This document shows positions 1 to 9,689 of a stretch of 64,000 nt of DNA, one piece after another (position 1 is the first letter of the stretch; each line of letters starts with the position of its first letter). A model generated the notes under the pieces. The model was not told the DNA's origin, did not search any database, and saw nothing but the letters and a program-made list of their open reading frames with translations. Both the position numbers and the translations under genes were made by a program. Source of the DNA: an uncultured Patescibacteria group bacterium (GTDB lineage: Bacteria; Patescibacteriota; JACMRA01); assembly GCA_938041505.1 (NCBI GenBank), contig CALITC010000004.1, positions 1 to 64,000 of the forward strand. Reading direction: 5' to 3'.

Positions 1-1272
1 GCTATACTTGCTATAATTATGGTGCTCAATTACATCATTGTAAAACCTTTTCAGTACGAATCACCGAGAGTGACATTGGCTGCAGAAGAAAATTCAAAAA
101 TTGTAAAAAAGTCAACAGTTTACAAGGGAGAAGTGATCAACCAACCAATCACGGAAAACTCTGCAGTAAACACTTTAATCAATGAAGACTACGACATTCT
201 ATCAAGTAATTACAGTGATATCGATTATGAAATTCTCACTGATAACGAACAGATTTTTAGTGTCTTAATCAAAGCTGACGAGTATAATTTTCCATACACT
301 TACTCTCTCAACAATCAAAAAAGAATTGATCTCAAAGAGCTGTTTTTAGAAGAATCATATATTAAGAACATTTTGAATCTAGCCACTGCAGGCCAAGACA
401 CATACGCCCATAATCTTGGAATAAAGGAAAAAACAATTATAGTGTACAATACAGAAAATCAAGAAAAACAAGTTGATGCAAGTCTTATTGCTGGTTTCAC
501 CAAAATGGAAGTCCTTGAAGATATCCATCGAGAATTAGCAACTACAGAATTCCAAAGAAGAGAAAAACAAAAACTAGCCATCAAAAACGAAAAGTTAACC
601 GCTGAACAGCTTGCAAAAACTAAAGACAACTATAATTGCCAAATCGAAAAATGTGTCGCTTTAACCTTTGATGATGGACCTGGAGAGTACACTGAGAGGG
701 TGCTTGATATATTAAAAGAAGATCAGGTGAATGCGACTTTTTATGTCCTAGGTCTGCAAATTAGTAAGTTTCCTGACATCACCAAACGCATAACACAAGA
801 AGGACACACCCTTGGAAACCACACATTTAATCACCCTGATCTACAAAGCATCAGTGAGGAAGAAGTATTTTCGGAAATTGCAAAAACTCAGAACCTTATA
901 TACGAATTAACTAACCATTTCCCCCTCACTTATAGACCGCCATACGGAAGCTCACGTGACATTTCTGCCAATTATTTAATGGATGAAATACTCTGGAATG
1001 TTGACACTCGCGATTGGGAAAACAAAGATACTGCAGAAATTATTCGTTTGGCTACTACAGATATAAAGCCGGGCTCTGTGATTCTCATGCATGATATTTT
1101 TGAACCAACAGTAGATGCCCTACCATCAATAGTAAAAATTTTAAAATCAAAAGGGTTTGTATTTGCAACTGTTGAGGATCTGTTGATAAATAACGAGTCA
1201 GACTTTACCCCTGCTGCTAGACAAGTTCAATCTCTAAACGAGATAACAGAAACTATTGACGTTTCAAAATAA
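1..1272 (+). CDS. Polysaccharide deacetylase (NodB domain) with N-terminal TM and extracellular region; probably 5'-truncated by the window edge
   Basis: TFDDGPGEYT, GNHTFNHPDL and RPPYGSSR motifs; frame open upstream of the ATG at 19 (AILAIIMVLNYIIV is hydrophobic). Confidence 0.9.
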   Translation, partial: AILAIIMVLNYIIVKPFQYESPRVTLAAEENSKIVKKSTVYKGEVINQPITENSAVNTLINEDYDILSSNYSDIDYEILTDNEQIFSVLIKADEYNFPYTYSLNNQKRIDLKELFLEESYIKNILNLATAGQDTYAHNLGIKEKTIIVYNTENQEKQVDASLIAGFTKMEVLEDIHRELATTEFQRREKQKLAIKNEKLTAEQLAKTKDNYNCQIEKCVALTFDDGPGEYTERVLDILKEDQVNATFYVLGLQISKFPDITKRITQEGHTLGNHTFNHPDLQSISEEEVFSEIAKTQNLIYELTNHFPLTYRPPYGSSRDISANYLMDEILWNVDTRDWENKDTAEIIRLATTDIKPGSVILMHDIFEPTVDALPSIVKILKSKGFVFATVEDLLINNESDFTPAARQVQSLNEITETIDVSK

Positions 1273-1290
1273 TCAATATACTATTGAGGC

Positions 1291-1869
1291 ATGATCTCAT
1301 TGGTGGACAAAGACAGTATAGCCTATGGTGTATACGCAGGTTGCCTTGAAGTACTCCTGTTTATTGTTCTGTTTGTTGCAGATTTTTATCTAAGAGAGGG
1401 TTACGAATTTGTTTTAAGTTTTTGTATCTTCACTCTTCCAATAATTCTTGGAGTTTTGTTTATCAAGCACTCAATTGTCAAAGCCCATACGGAACAGCCA
1501 AAAATTACTGGTTATATGCTTTTCAACGAAGGCTATACAACGGGTCTGACCGCTATAATTACTTTTGTTGCAATTATGCGGTTCTCCAGTATAGTCGCCT
1601 ACATTACCGAGATGGACTTTAGCAACTTGAATCGACACATATTCTTCTGGATATATCAAGATATTGTTATTATTGGTATGGGTTTAATTAGTAGCATTCT
1701 CATAAGCTACACCTTCTATCACCTAGTCTGCCACCACAAAAACCATAAACATCATCACACCTTACGAAGACTGCCAGGCAAAGTAAGTCCCAAAAAAACA
1801 CAAAATAAATCGACAAAAAAGAGTAAGAAGAAATCCAAAACCACCACAAAAAAAGCCCTTAAAAAATGA
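1291..1869 (+). CDS. Membrane protein with Lys-rich C-terminal tail
   Basis: Several TM segments followed by KKTQNKSTKKSKKKSKTTTKKALKK. Confidence 0.7.
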   Translation: MISLVDKDSIAYGVYAGCLEVLLFIVLFVADFYLREGYEFVLSFCIFTLPIILGVLFIKHSIVKAHTEQPKITGYMLFNEGYTTGLTAIITFVAIMRFSSIVAYITEMDFSNLNRHIFFWIYQDIVIIGMGLISSILISYTFYHLVCHHKNHKHHHTLRRLPGKVSPKKTQNKSTKKSKKKSKTTTKKALKK

Positions 1870-2657
1870 ATTTAGAGCAAAAACTCATACATATATTCAA
1901 ACAAAATATTAACGAAGATCGGCGAGATTTCTTTCCAAAATTCTACCAAACATTCCCCGGTGGGTATGCCGAAGGCGATATCAGACTTGGAGTTACTGTA
2001 CCTCTAGTACGAGATACAATCAAAGACTTTAGACACTCACCTCTATCAGATATAAAAGCAACCTTACGCAGTAAATATCATGAGGTGCGTCTTGCAAGTT
2101 TACTACTATTGGTATGGAAATATCAGCACTCCAAAATCTCTGAAGAATCCAAACAAATTGTGGACATTTATTTGGACAATTTTGATTACATAAACAATTG
2201 GGATCTAGTAGATGCATCAAGCTATAAAATCCTTGGACATTATTATTATCACAATAATCTAAACCTCACCAAACATGCCAAAGCAAATCACTTCTGGGAA
2301 AAGAGAATTGGTATTGTAGCGAACTTTTATTTTATTAAAAACAACAACCTAGAGCCAATTTACACCTCAACTAAGTACATCCTTCAAGACAATCATCGAT
2401 ATACCAAATATCTCATAAAGCAAAATCACCTTACTCAAAAACAAGTACAACCATGGATCAGTTTGGTTCACAAAGCTACAGGGTGGATGCTACGCGAAGC
2501 TGGCAAAAGGGACAAAAAAAGACTAATAGAGTTCCTTCACAAACACAACAAACAACTACCTTCAGTGCTGCGATCTTACGCTACAGAAAAATTTTCCAAA
2601 GAAGAAAAGGCATATGTTCGTACCGGTTCTTTGCAAAAAAAAGAAAGCCTAAGTTAA
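1866..2657 (+). CDS. DNA alkylation repair protein (AlkD-like)
   Basis: AlkD-type HEAT-like sequence (EVRLASLLLLV, NNWDLVDASSYKILG, REAGKRD); ATGA overlap with the upstream ORF. Confidence 0.85.
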   Translation: MNLEQKLIHIFKQNINEDRRDFFPKFYQTFPGGYAEGDIRLGVTVPLVRDTIKDFRHSPLSDIKATLRSKYHEVRLASLLLLVWKYQHSKISEESKQIVDIYLDNFDYINNWDLVDASSYKILGHYYYHNNLNLTKHAKANHFWEKRIGIVANFYFIKNNNLEPIYTSTKYILQDNHRYTKYLIKQNHLTQKQVQPWISLVHKATGWMLREAGKRDKKRLIEFLHKHNKQLPSVLRSYATEKFSKEEKAYVRTGSLQKKESLS

Positions 2658-2833
2658 TCCCTAGACTTCTTTCCATTGCTGGACTTAAATACCGTTACTA
2701 CAAGTTCGACATATGTCGAAATTTTCCGAAAAAGCAACATATAATGTATTTAATAAATTCGCTTGAAAAGAAACGAATCTGAACTTATGCTGATATACAA
2801 AGTATTTTTTGTCAACAGCACTAATATGGTAAC

Positions 2834-4714
2834 TTAGATTGATTTTACAAACTCAGCTAATTCATCAAGTTTAATTTTCTTCTCGCCATCAGCTGTACGA
2901 ACACTCACCATCCTATTATCTACATCTTTAGGACCAGTAATAATGATCAGAGGGATTTTATCAAGCTCAGCGGTGCGAATTTTTTTACCAAGAGATTCCG
3001 CTTCGTCGTCGACAACCACCTCTATATCATTGTATTTAAGAGGTTTCATAAGCGGGTTATACTTCAACACAGTGACTATCTCCTGAACGTAGCCAAGAAC
3101 TTCTTCGGAGTTATTAACAGTCAAGATACGCACCTGTTCTGGAGCAATCCAAAAAGGGAAGCGGCCGCCAAAATGCTCAATCATAATAGCTAAAAATCTC
3201 TCCAAAGAACCACTAATCGCCCGGTGAATTACGACAGGACGCTCTTTATCGCCGTCTTCATTAATAAAATTCAAATCAAATTTTTCTGGAAGATTAAAAT
3301 CACACTGGATGGTCGCTAATTGCCATTCTCGATCGAGAACATCTTTAAACTGAAAATCTAGTTTAGGACCGTAAAACGCAGCTTCTCCTTCTACTCGAGT
3401 GTACGGCAGCTCATTCTCTTTTGCCGCCTCTTCTAGTGCAGCCTCAGCTTTATCCCAAATTTCATCACTTCCCAAATATTTAGAAGAATCCTTACCACGC
3501 ACAGAAAAACTTACCCAGAAGTCTCCAAGCATACCCATTGTCTGATAGAATTCTCGGATAACACTGACGATTTTAGAAACCTCTTCTCCGATCTGATCAA
3601 CCCTACAGAACAAGTGTCCATCATCTTGGGTTATGGCTCGCACTCGAGTAAGCCCACTAAGCTGCCCGCTCTTTTCATCTCGGTAAACAGTTGCTGGCTC
3701 AAAATACCGAATCGGCATCTCCTTATAACTAAACTGATTGTCTGCAAATATCTGCATATGGTGAGGACAATTCATCGGCTTCAAGATGAACTGATCCTCC
3801 TTCCCCTGCACTCGAAACAGTTCATCGCCAAATTTTGCTGCATGGCCAGAAGTTTCGTACAAATCAAGACGAGCGATATGCGGAGTCCATACCCTAGAAT
3901 AACCGACATCTTTGTGGAGCTGCCACAAATAATCTTCAACTCTTTGGCGAAGCTTCATCCCCTTAGGTTGTAGCAATGGCAAGCCAGCACCAACCTGCTC
4001 AGAGATCGTAAATAGCTTCATTTCTTTACCAAGCTTGCGATGATCTCGGTTCTTAGCCTCATTACGATTGAATATATACTCACCTAATATCTCATCATTA
4101 TCGAAAACTAAGCCATAGATTCTCTGAAGTTGGATACCTCGCTCTGCATCTCCACGCCAATACGCCCCACTTATTTTATCTAGCTTAAAACCAAGCGTCA
4201 TTTTTTCTTTATCGTTCTTCAGGCCATTAAGATCAACAAGACTTTCAATATGCGGCCCCTTGCATAGATCTTCAAATAATATTTCACCAGTAGAATCATC
4301 TACAAGTCTGTACAAAGTAACCTGTGAAGGTTTTTCCACACTATCTAACAACTCTTTCTCTTCGAGATGTAACTGTGTAGTGCCTTTGGTTGCAATATCC
4401 TGCAATAACTCAACTTTGAGTGGTTGTTTAGCATCTCTGAACATAACAATAGCATCTTCAATAGCCATGGTTTGCTTCTTGAATACAAGCGGTCTATAGA
4501 GAAGTTCTTTTATCTTACCTTCAATAAGCTCCAAGTCCTCAGGAATAAGTGTACGCGGTAACAAAAAATCATAATAACAACCATTAGAAATGACCGGACC
4601 CACTCCAAATTGAGCCTCAGGAAACATTTCATGAACTGCTGCTGCTAGTATATGAGCGAAAGAATGACGCTTAGTATCTAGTTGAAGATCGGCAGAGTTT
4701 TTTGGTACAGACAT
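2834..4714 (-). CDS. thrS: Threonyl-tRNA synthetase lacking the N-terminal TGS domain
   Basis: HSFAHILAAAV editing domain, KPMNCPHHMQIF, RVRAITQDDGHLFC, anticodon-binding domain. Confidence 0.95.
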   Translation of the reverse strand: MSVPKNSADLQLDTKRHSFAHILAAAVHEMFPEAQFGVGPVISNGCYYDFLLPRTLIPEDLELIEGKIKELLYRPLVFKKQTMAIEDAIVMFRDAKQPLKVELLQDIATKGTTQLHLEEKELLDSVEKPSQVTLYRLVDDSTGEILFEDLCKGPHIESLVDLNGLKNDKEKMTLGFKLDKISGAYWRGDAERGIQLQRIYGLVFDNDEILGEYIFNRNEAKNRDHRKLGKEMKLFTISEQVGAGLPLLQPKGMKLRQRVEDYLWQLHKDVGYSRVWTPHIARLDLYETSGHAAKFGDELFRVQGKEDQFILKPMNCPHHMQIFADNQFSYKEMPIRYFEPATVYRDEKSGQLSGLTRVRAITQDDGHLFCRVDQIGEEVSKIVSVIREFYQTMGMLGDFWVSFSVRGKDSSKYLGSDEIWDKAEAALEEAAKENELPYTRVEGEAAFYGPKLDFQFKDVLDREWQLATIQCDFNLPEKFDLNFINEDGDKERPVVIHRAISGSLERFLAIMIEHFGGRFPFWIAPEQVRILTVNNSEEVLGYVQEIVTVLKYNPLMKPLKYNDIEVVVDDEAESLGKKIRTAELDKIPLIIITGPKDVDNRMVSVRTADGEKKIKLDELAEFVKSI

Positions 4715-4850
4715 GAAAATTTTAAAATAAATAATTGACTAATAAGTATAAAGACAGATTGAATTACAATACTACCTGTATACTAAATCACAATAAGGAT
4801 AGTTCTGCATTAAACCTAATGAAATCAGGTAAAATTGTCAAGAATACACA

Positions 4851-5555
4851 TTATTCATAAGATTGCTGCATACACTTTTTACATACATAACTTCCTAGCA
4901 AAGTAGCTACAAAGAGAATAAAAGCAATCACAAAAACAGACTTTCCTAGTATCACACTCGACCCCAAAAGCACAACGGTAATCATCCCAGGAAAGGTTCC
5001 CCAGAATGTTCCCCAGAAATAAGCTCTCCAAGGAATTTTGGTAAGACCAAACCCATAACTTACTAAGTCAAAAGGAACCCAAAGTAAACGAGATATAAAT
5101 ACATAAAAAAAACTTGCTTTTCCTAGTTTTTTCGAAGTTTGTTTTAGAAGAGGAATCTTGGACAAAGGGTCGCTATCACCTGCGAAGTATCGAGCAACCA
5201 AAAATGAGCTATTGGCAGCCATATTCTCACCGAATATCGTAATTAACATACCATAAAAAGGGCCAAATACAGCACCAGTTATAATTGTAAGGATGGAGGC
5301 TGGTAAAAACACAAAAGGCCGAAGCACATATATGACCAAAATAATAAGCGGCCCCAGCACAGCCTTACTCTTCAAAAAATCCTGTACTCGAAGCACATAG
5401 CTTTCCAGAACAACTCGCAACGCTTCCAAGGCACCCATCTCAGGGCGCTGTTCAATTGCCAAACTAGTCTGATATAAAATATAAACAATAAAAGCTGTAA
5501 TTGTAAATCCCCAGAGCATTAAAAGCCCTTTTTTGAAGTGCGATAACTCTAGCAT
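4851..5555 (-). CDS. TVP38/TMEM64 (VTT-domain) family membrane protein
   Basis: FLPASILTIITGAVFGPFYGMLITIFGENMAANSSFLVAR. Confidence 0.85.
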   Translation of the reverse strand: MLELSHFKKGLLMLWGFTITAFIVYILYQTSLAIEQRPEMGALEALRVVLESYVLRVQDFLKSKAVLGPLIILVIYVLRPFVFLPASILTIITGAVFGPFYGMLITIFGENMAANSSFLVARYFAGDSDPLSKIPLLKQTSKKLGKASFFYVFISRLLWVPFDLVSYGFGLTKIPWRAYFWGTFWGTFPGMITVVLLGSSVILGKSVFVIAFILFVATLLGSYVCKKCMQQSYE

Positions 5556-5595
5556 TAATCATAATTAATAGATAAAAATATTAGAACTGTCAACC

Positions 5596-5612
5596 ATACC
5601 CCCCTATGGTAT
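5596..5612. promoter_or_regulatory. CsoR/CstR-like operator candidate (ATACCCCCCTATGGTAT) directly upstream of a TTGACA-17-TAATTT promoter
   Basis: Inverted repeat ATACC/GGTAT with C-rich core; -35 TTGACA 5612-5617, -10 TAATTT 5635-5640. Confidence 0.55.
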
Positions 5613-5651
5613 TGACAAAAGCAAAGTTATCGTTTAATTTTAGATTAATTT

Positions 5652-7031
5652 ATGTCTAAACTTATAGTAATTGGTTCAGGTTCAGGAGGGCTTACAGCAG
5701 CAATCGGGTTGGCAAAAGTAGGATACAACGTCACCATCATAGAAAAAGAACACATTGGAGGTGATTGCACTAACTTTGGATGCATTCCAAGTAAGACTCT
5801 TCTTCAAGAAGCAAAAAGACTTCATCAAGCATATAAAACTTTGAACAAAAAGCATGATAACGAATATTCAAAGTTAGCTGAAGGCGTTCTTCAAAGAACC
5901 AGGGATGTTGTTGGCTCATTCCAAGCTCACGAATCAGAAGAATGGTTGCAAGAAAATAACGTCTCTCTCGTAAGAGGGGAGGCTAAATTCACAAGCCCCA
6001 AATCAATACATGTAGGAGGTATTGATCTTAATTTTGATAAATGTGTCATTGCCACTGGCTCCAGGGCCGCCACACCTCCCCTCAAAGGCTTAGGAGACAC
6101 ACCGTATCTGACCAACAAAAATATATTTGATCTCAAAAAAGTGCCTAAGCGATTGGCTATAATTGGTAACGGTGTGATTGCAGTTGAGATGGGTGAAGCT
6201 TTTGCAATGCTTGGTTCTAAAGTAACCATTATAGGGAGAAGACAAACCATTCTCAATAGCTCTGACCCAGAAATGAAAGCCCGCCTTATGCACAAACTTG
6301 AAGATCTTGGCATTAAATTTTTGGGAGCAAGTACAAAAGAAGTGTCATATAAGAAGGGAATTTTCCATTTGAAAGGTGAGGAGTTGGATATTGAAGCTGA
6401 GCAACTATTAGTAGCAACCGGCCGCACACCCAATATAGACCTAGATCTAAAAAAGGCGAAGGTGGAATACACAGCCAAAGGTATTAATGCCAAAGCCACC
6501 ACTCAAACAAGCAACCGCAATATCTACGCTATAGGAGACTGCGTAAGCGGAGTTCCAAAATTCACCCACTTTGCATATCACATGGGGAAAGCAGTTAATA
6601 CTAATTTAATCATTCAAAAATACACAAAACTTCCTATACATATTGCTAAAATCAAGCCTTCTTACAACCCTGCGGTAATCTACACCTCCACAGAGCTAGC
6701 AGAAGCAGGTATGAGTGAAAATGAAGCCAAAAAAACCTACCACACTGTCAAAACATTCACTTTGGATTTCAAATCACTAGACCGTGCCATAACCAATAAC
6801 GAAGAAGGTGCGATAAAAATAATAACCGCTGGCTTTATGGGACGAGTAGTCGGAGTTTCAATCTACGCGGCACGAGCTGGAGAAATACTCCCTGAATTCC
6901 AAACCATGATAGTTGAAAAAAGAAACATGCTTTATTTTAATAAACTAATAAGAGCCTATCCAACATACACCGCAAACCTCGACGGATTCTTCAAACAGTG
7001 GTTATTCTCATTAGTCTCAAAAAAGAAATAG
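5652..7031 (+). CDS. FAD-dependent pyridine nucleotide-disulfide oxidoreductase (dihydrolipoyl dehydrogenase/mercuric reductase-like)
   Basis: GSGSGGLTAAIGLA, GGDCTNFGCIPSK redox motif, ATGRTPN, YAIGDC. Confidence 0.92.
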   Translation: MSKLIVIGSGSGGLTAAIGLAKVGYNVTIIEKEHIGGDCTNFGCIPSKTLLQEAKRLHQAYKTLNKKHDNEYSKLAEGVLQRTRDVVGSFQAHESEEWLQENNVSLVRGEAKFTSPKSIHVGGIDLNFDKCVIATGSRAATPPLKGLGDTPYLTNKNIFDLKKVPKRLAIIGNGVIAVEMGEAFAMLGSKVTIIGRRQTILNSSDPEMKARLMHKLEDLGIKFLGASTKEVSYKKGIFHLKGEELDIEAEQLLVATGRTPNIDLDLKKAKVEYTAKGINAKATTQTSNRNIYAIGDCVSGVPKFTHFAYHMGKAVNTNLIIQKYTKLPIHIAKIKPSYNPAVIYTSTELAEAGMSENEAKKTYHTVKTFTLDFKSLDRAITNNEEGAIKIITAGFMGRVVGVSIYAARAGEILPEFQTMIVEKRNMLYFNKLIRAYPTYTANLDGFFKQWLFSLVSKKK

Positions 7032-7053
7032 CTCCTGATGGAGCCATTTTTTA
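7031..7053 (+). terminator. Rho-independent terminator after the disulfide reductase
   Basis: GCTCC-TGAT-GGAGC hairpin followed by a T-run. Confidence 0.6.
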
Positions 7054-7075
7054 AACGAAGCTACCTACAAAAATT

Positions 7076-7801
7076 TTATTTTTTCTTTGCTTTTGTACTC
7101 ACTTTTTTGATGGTTTTTTTGGATGCTGGTTTTTTGGCTGGTACCTTCTTTTTTGTTATCTTCTTCTTGACTTCTTTTGGTGTCTCGTCGATCTTAGCAG
7201 CTCCGCTTGCTGCGTTTTGATTAGCTTTTGAACCATTCCGAAAAGCAAAGAAAAGTGCCAGTGCAGATAAGCCTAAAGCCAACCATCCAACAAAGCCTGG
7301 AAACCCACTTTCATTATTATTCTCAGCGTTGACGATGTCACTTACTTGAGTTTTGATCGGATCTAAAATCTCCACATCATCACCTTCTACGTCCACACCA
7401 TAAGAAAGCACATAATTATCCAGATAATTCTGCTCTACTTCCCACTCAATAGTTCCAGCTCCATCAGGAACCTCAGCTAAAAATTGAAATTCTTCTGCCT
7501 GACCACTTGGAATAAAAGTTCTACCACTCCATTCAATCGATGATACGTTGCCTTCATCATCTTGCTCAGATACATTATTCCAGCGATCTTTTGCAAAAGT
7601 ACGCACATTAGTCACTCCTTGAGGAATATAAATTTTAATACCGTTCGTTGGCTGCTCACGCTCACTTACAACTTGTACGGAAAAAAGCTGCTTTGCACCT
7701 AATTCAACCACTTCAGGCTCTATGGAAACTTCTGCAGAAGCCGTGACAAAACTTGATGCTAAAAGCAGCATGCTAGTAAAAATTATTAAAAAGTGTTTCA
7801 T
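7076..7801 (-). CDS. YcnI/DUF1775-like exported protein with C-terminal TM and Lys-rich tail
   Basis: Signal peptide MKHFLIIFTSMLLLASSFVTASA; HVxxxPxxV-like start; C-term KKKITKKKVPAKKPASKKTIKKVSTKAKKK; start placed at MKHF. Confidence 0.65.
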   Translation of the reverse strand: MKHFLIIFTSMLLLASSFVTASAEVSIEPEVVELGAKQLFSVQVVSEREQPTNGIKIYIPQGVTNVRTFAKDRWNNVSEQDDEGNVSSIEWSGRTFIPSGQAEEFQFLAEVPDGAGTIEWEVEQNYLDNYVLSYGVDVEGDDVEILDPIKTQVSDIVNAENNNESGFPGFVGWLALGLSALALFFAFRNGSKANQNAASGAAKIDETPKEVKKKITKKKVPAKKPASKKTIKKVSTKAKKK

Positions 7802-7850
7802 ATGATACAATCATATACCTCACACAAATACTAGTCAAGTTCTGGGGTGC

Positions 7851-9404
7851 CTAACTTTCTTTTGGCCTCTCTTGAATCATCGCACCAAGGGCATTAAGCC
7901 TTTTAGGTAAATCTTGATAACCCCGGTATACTTGATAGGTATCTACTAGCGTTGAAGATCCTTTCGCCGCCATCATGGCAAGCATCAATATAACTGTAGG
8001 CCTCAGGGCATTTGGGCTGGTAGTGACAGACCCTGTGAGTTGAGTTGCGCCTGAAATTCTAAGCGCATGTTCTCCGATCATAGTAATTGAAGCACCTAGC
8101 TTGTTTAGATCTTCTACGAACATTTTATTTCGTCCATTAAACATCCAATCATGATATTGAGACTCTCCACTAGCTTGGGTGCAAATCAAAACAAAAAATG
8201 GCGCATTATCTGGATTAATACCTGGATAAGTGCTAGGTTTAATAACTAAATCCACAGCCTGAAGTTGACTTGGGTAAATCTCAATATCTATCAAGATAGT
8301 TCGGTCATTTTTAGATAGATATTCTTCAGAAATTTTACACTCTAGACCCATATCCTGCAGCCAAGCTATTTCAAACTCGATATATCTTCGAGGACAGCGA
8401 CGAATAGTAAGTTGTGAATTTGTAACAATTCCTGCTGTCAACAAAGTCATACACTCAATCGGATCTTCAGAATTGTAATATTCATAGTCTTCTTTATTAA
8501 TCTCTTTTTTCCCATGCACTACAAGCTCTCCTGAAGAGTCGTTCTCAATTTGCACACCCAAACCTTGCAAGAACTGAATCACTTCCATGACCATATAATT
8601 CGTACTTGCACCTCTAATAATAGTTTTCCCAGGAATCCCCGCGGCTGCAATTAATAAATTCTCAGTAGCAGTATCTCCCTTCTCTCGCATCAAAATAATA
8701 TTTGGTGCTAAGTTATCAGCCTTTACAGAAAAATACAATTCTGATTTATCACCCACCTCTTTCTTAACTGAGCTAATATCAACACCAAGCTGTTCCAAAC
8801 CTTTCAAATGAGGAGTGACCGTTCTGGTACCCAAATTACAACCACTTGGTATCGGTAAATAAAAATCCTGATCTCGGTGTATCAAAGCACCCATTAACAT
8901 GATCACAGTACGAGTCCTGGAGGCAGATGTATAGTTCATTTGATCTATACTAAACTTCTCTGGAGGTATTATTTCTATAGAGTTGGAGTTATCCTCAAGC
9001 CACTGGAAAGAGACCCCTATCGACTCAAATACTTCTAAAATTCTATAAACCTCTTCAATTCTAGGAATGTCATGAAGTACTGTCCTCCCTTTATTCAACA
9101 GGCTAGCGCAAAGTAAGCCCATCGCTCCATTCTTAGAAGTATTCACGGAAATCTCACCAGATAATTGTTGGCCACCTTCAATAAGGAAACTCTTAGCCGG
9201 CAGAGGTATGCAGTTGTTATGCAAAACCTGAATATAACTACGAACATCTGACTCGCTCAGCACCATCTCGCCAGCTTCCCATTTAGAGAGCTCATCAGGC
9301 GTAATTTTTAACTCTTCAACCATCGTATCAAAGTCAATCCCAGACTCTTCTCTAATAAGCTTCAACCATGACCCAGATACTATATTGTTTTCCATATCTA
9401 ACAT
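7851..9404 (-). CDS. murA: UDP-N-acetylglucosamine 1-carboxyvinyltransferase-like protein with N-terminal XRE-type HTH domain
   Basis: HTH-like LIREESGIDFDTMVEELKITPDELSKWEAGE, then EPSP-synthase fold with SGCNLGTRTVTPHLKGLEQLG. Confidence 0.85.
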   Translation of the reverse strand: MLDMENNIVSGSWLKLIREESGIDFDTMVEELKITPDELSKWEAGEMVLSESDVRSYIQVLHNNCIPLPAKSFLIEGGQQLSGEISVNTSKNGAMGLLCASLLNKGRTVLHDIPRIEEVYRILEVFESIGVSFQWLEDNSNSIEIIPPEKFSIDQMNYTSASRTRTVIMLMGALIHRDQDFYLPIPSGCNLGTRTVTPHLKGLEQLGVDISSVKKEVGDKSELYFSVKADNLAPNIILMREKGDTATENLLIAAAGIPGKTIIRGASTNYMVMEVIQFLQGLGVQIENDSSGELVVHGKKEINKEDYEYYNSEDPIECMTLLTAGIVTNSQLTIRRCPRRYIEFEIAWLQDMGLECKISEEYLSKNDRTILIDIEIYPSQLQAVDLVIKPSTYPGINPDNAPFFVLICTQASGESQYHDWMFNGRNKMFVEDLNKLGASITMIGEHALRISGATQLTGSVTTSPNALRPTVILMLAMMAAKGSSTLVDTYQVYRGYQDLPKRLNALGAMIQERPKES

Positions 9405-9537
9405 ATTATATAGATCAAATACAAGATGATCAACCTATTGTCAACTTATCAAAACCCTATAAAAGCACTTTCCGTATAGAGATAATGTTTGACAAAATAT
9501 TAGATTTCAATCTTACTTTAGAAAGATCATAAGTATT

Positions 9538-9627
9538 GGTGAGGTGGCTGAGTGGTCGAAAGCGGCACACTGCTAACGTGTTAAAGGGTAAAACCTTTCG
9601 TGGGTTCGAATCCCATCCTCACCTCCA
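9538..9627 (+). tRNA. tRNA-Ser(GCT)
   Basis: Acceptor GGTGAGG/CCTCACC, anticodon loop CTGCTAA, long variable arm, encoded CCA; discriminator is T. Confidence 0.95.
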
Positions 9628-9628
9628 C

Positions 9629-9675
9629 AAAAAACATCCATTTGATTATAAAAAATTTCAAATGGATGTTTTTTT
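9629..9675. terminator. Bidirectional Rho-independent terminator between tRNA-Ser and the pilin-like gene
   Basis: AACATCCATTTGA...TCAAATGGATGTT flanked by A-run and T-run. Confidence 0.85.
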
Positions 9676-9689
9676 CGTTCCGATACAAT

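Noticed and set aside
2705-2720. Perfect palindrome TTCGACATATGTCGAA, and nearby dif-like ACATATAATGTATTTAATAAATT
   Set aside because: Lies between convergent genes, not upstream of any start; weak match to LexA boxes and to XerCD dif arms, so no function assigned
2453-2782. 109-aa ORF overlapping the alkD 3' end
   Set aside because: Out-of-frame overlap with a well supported CDS, no family resemblance
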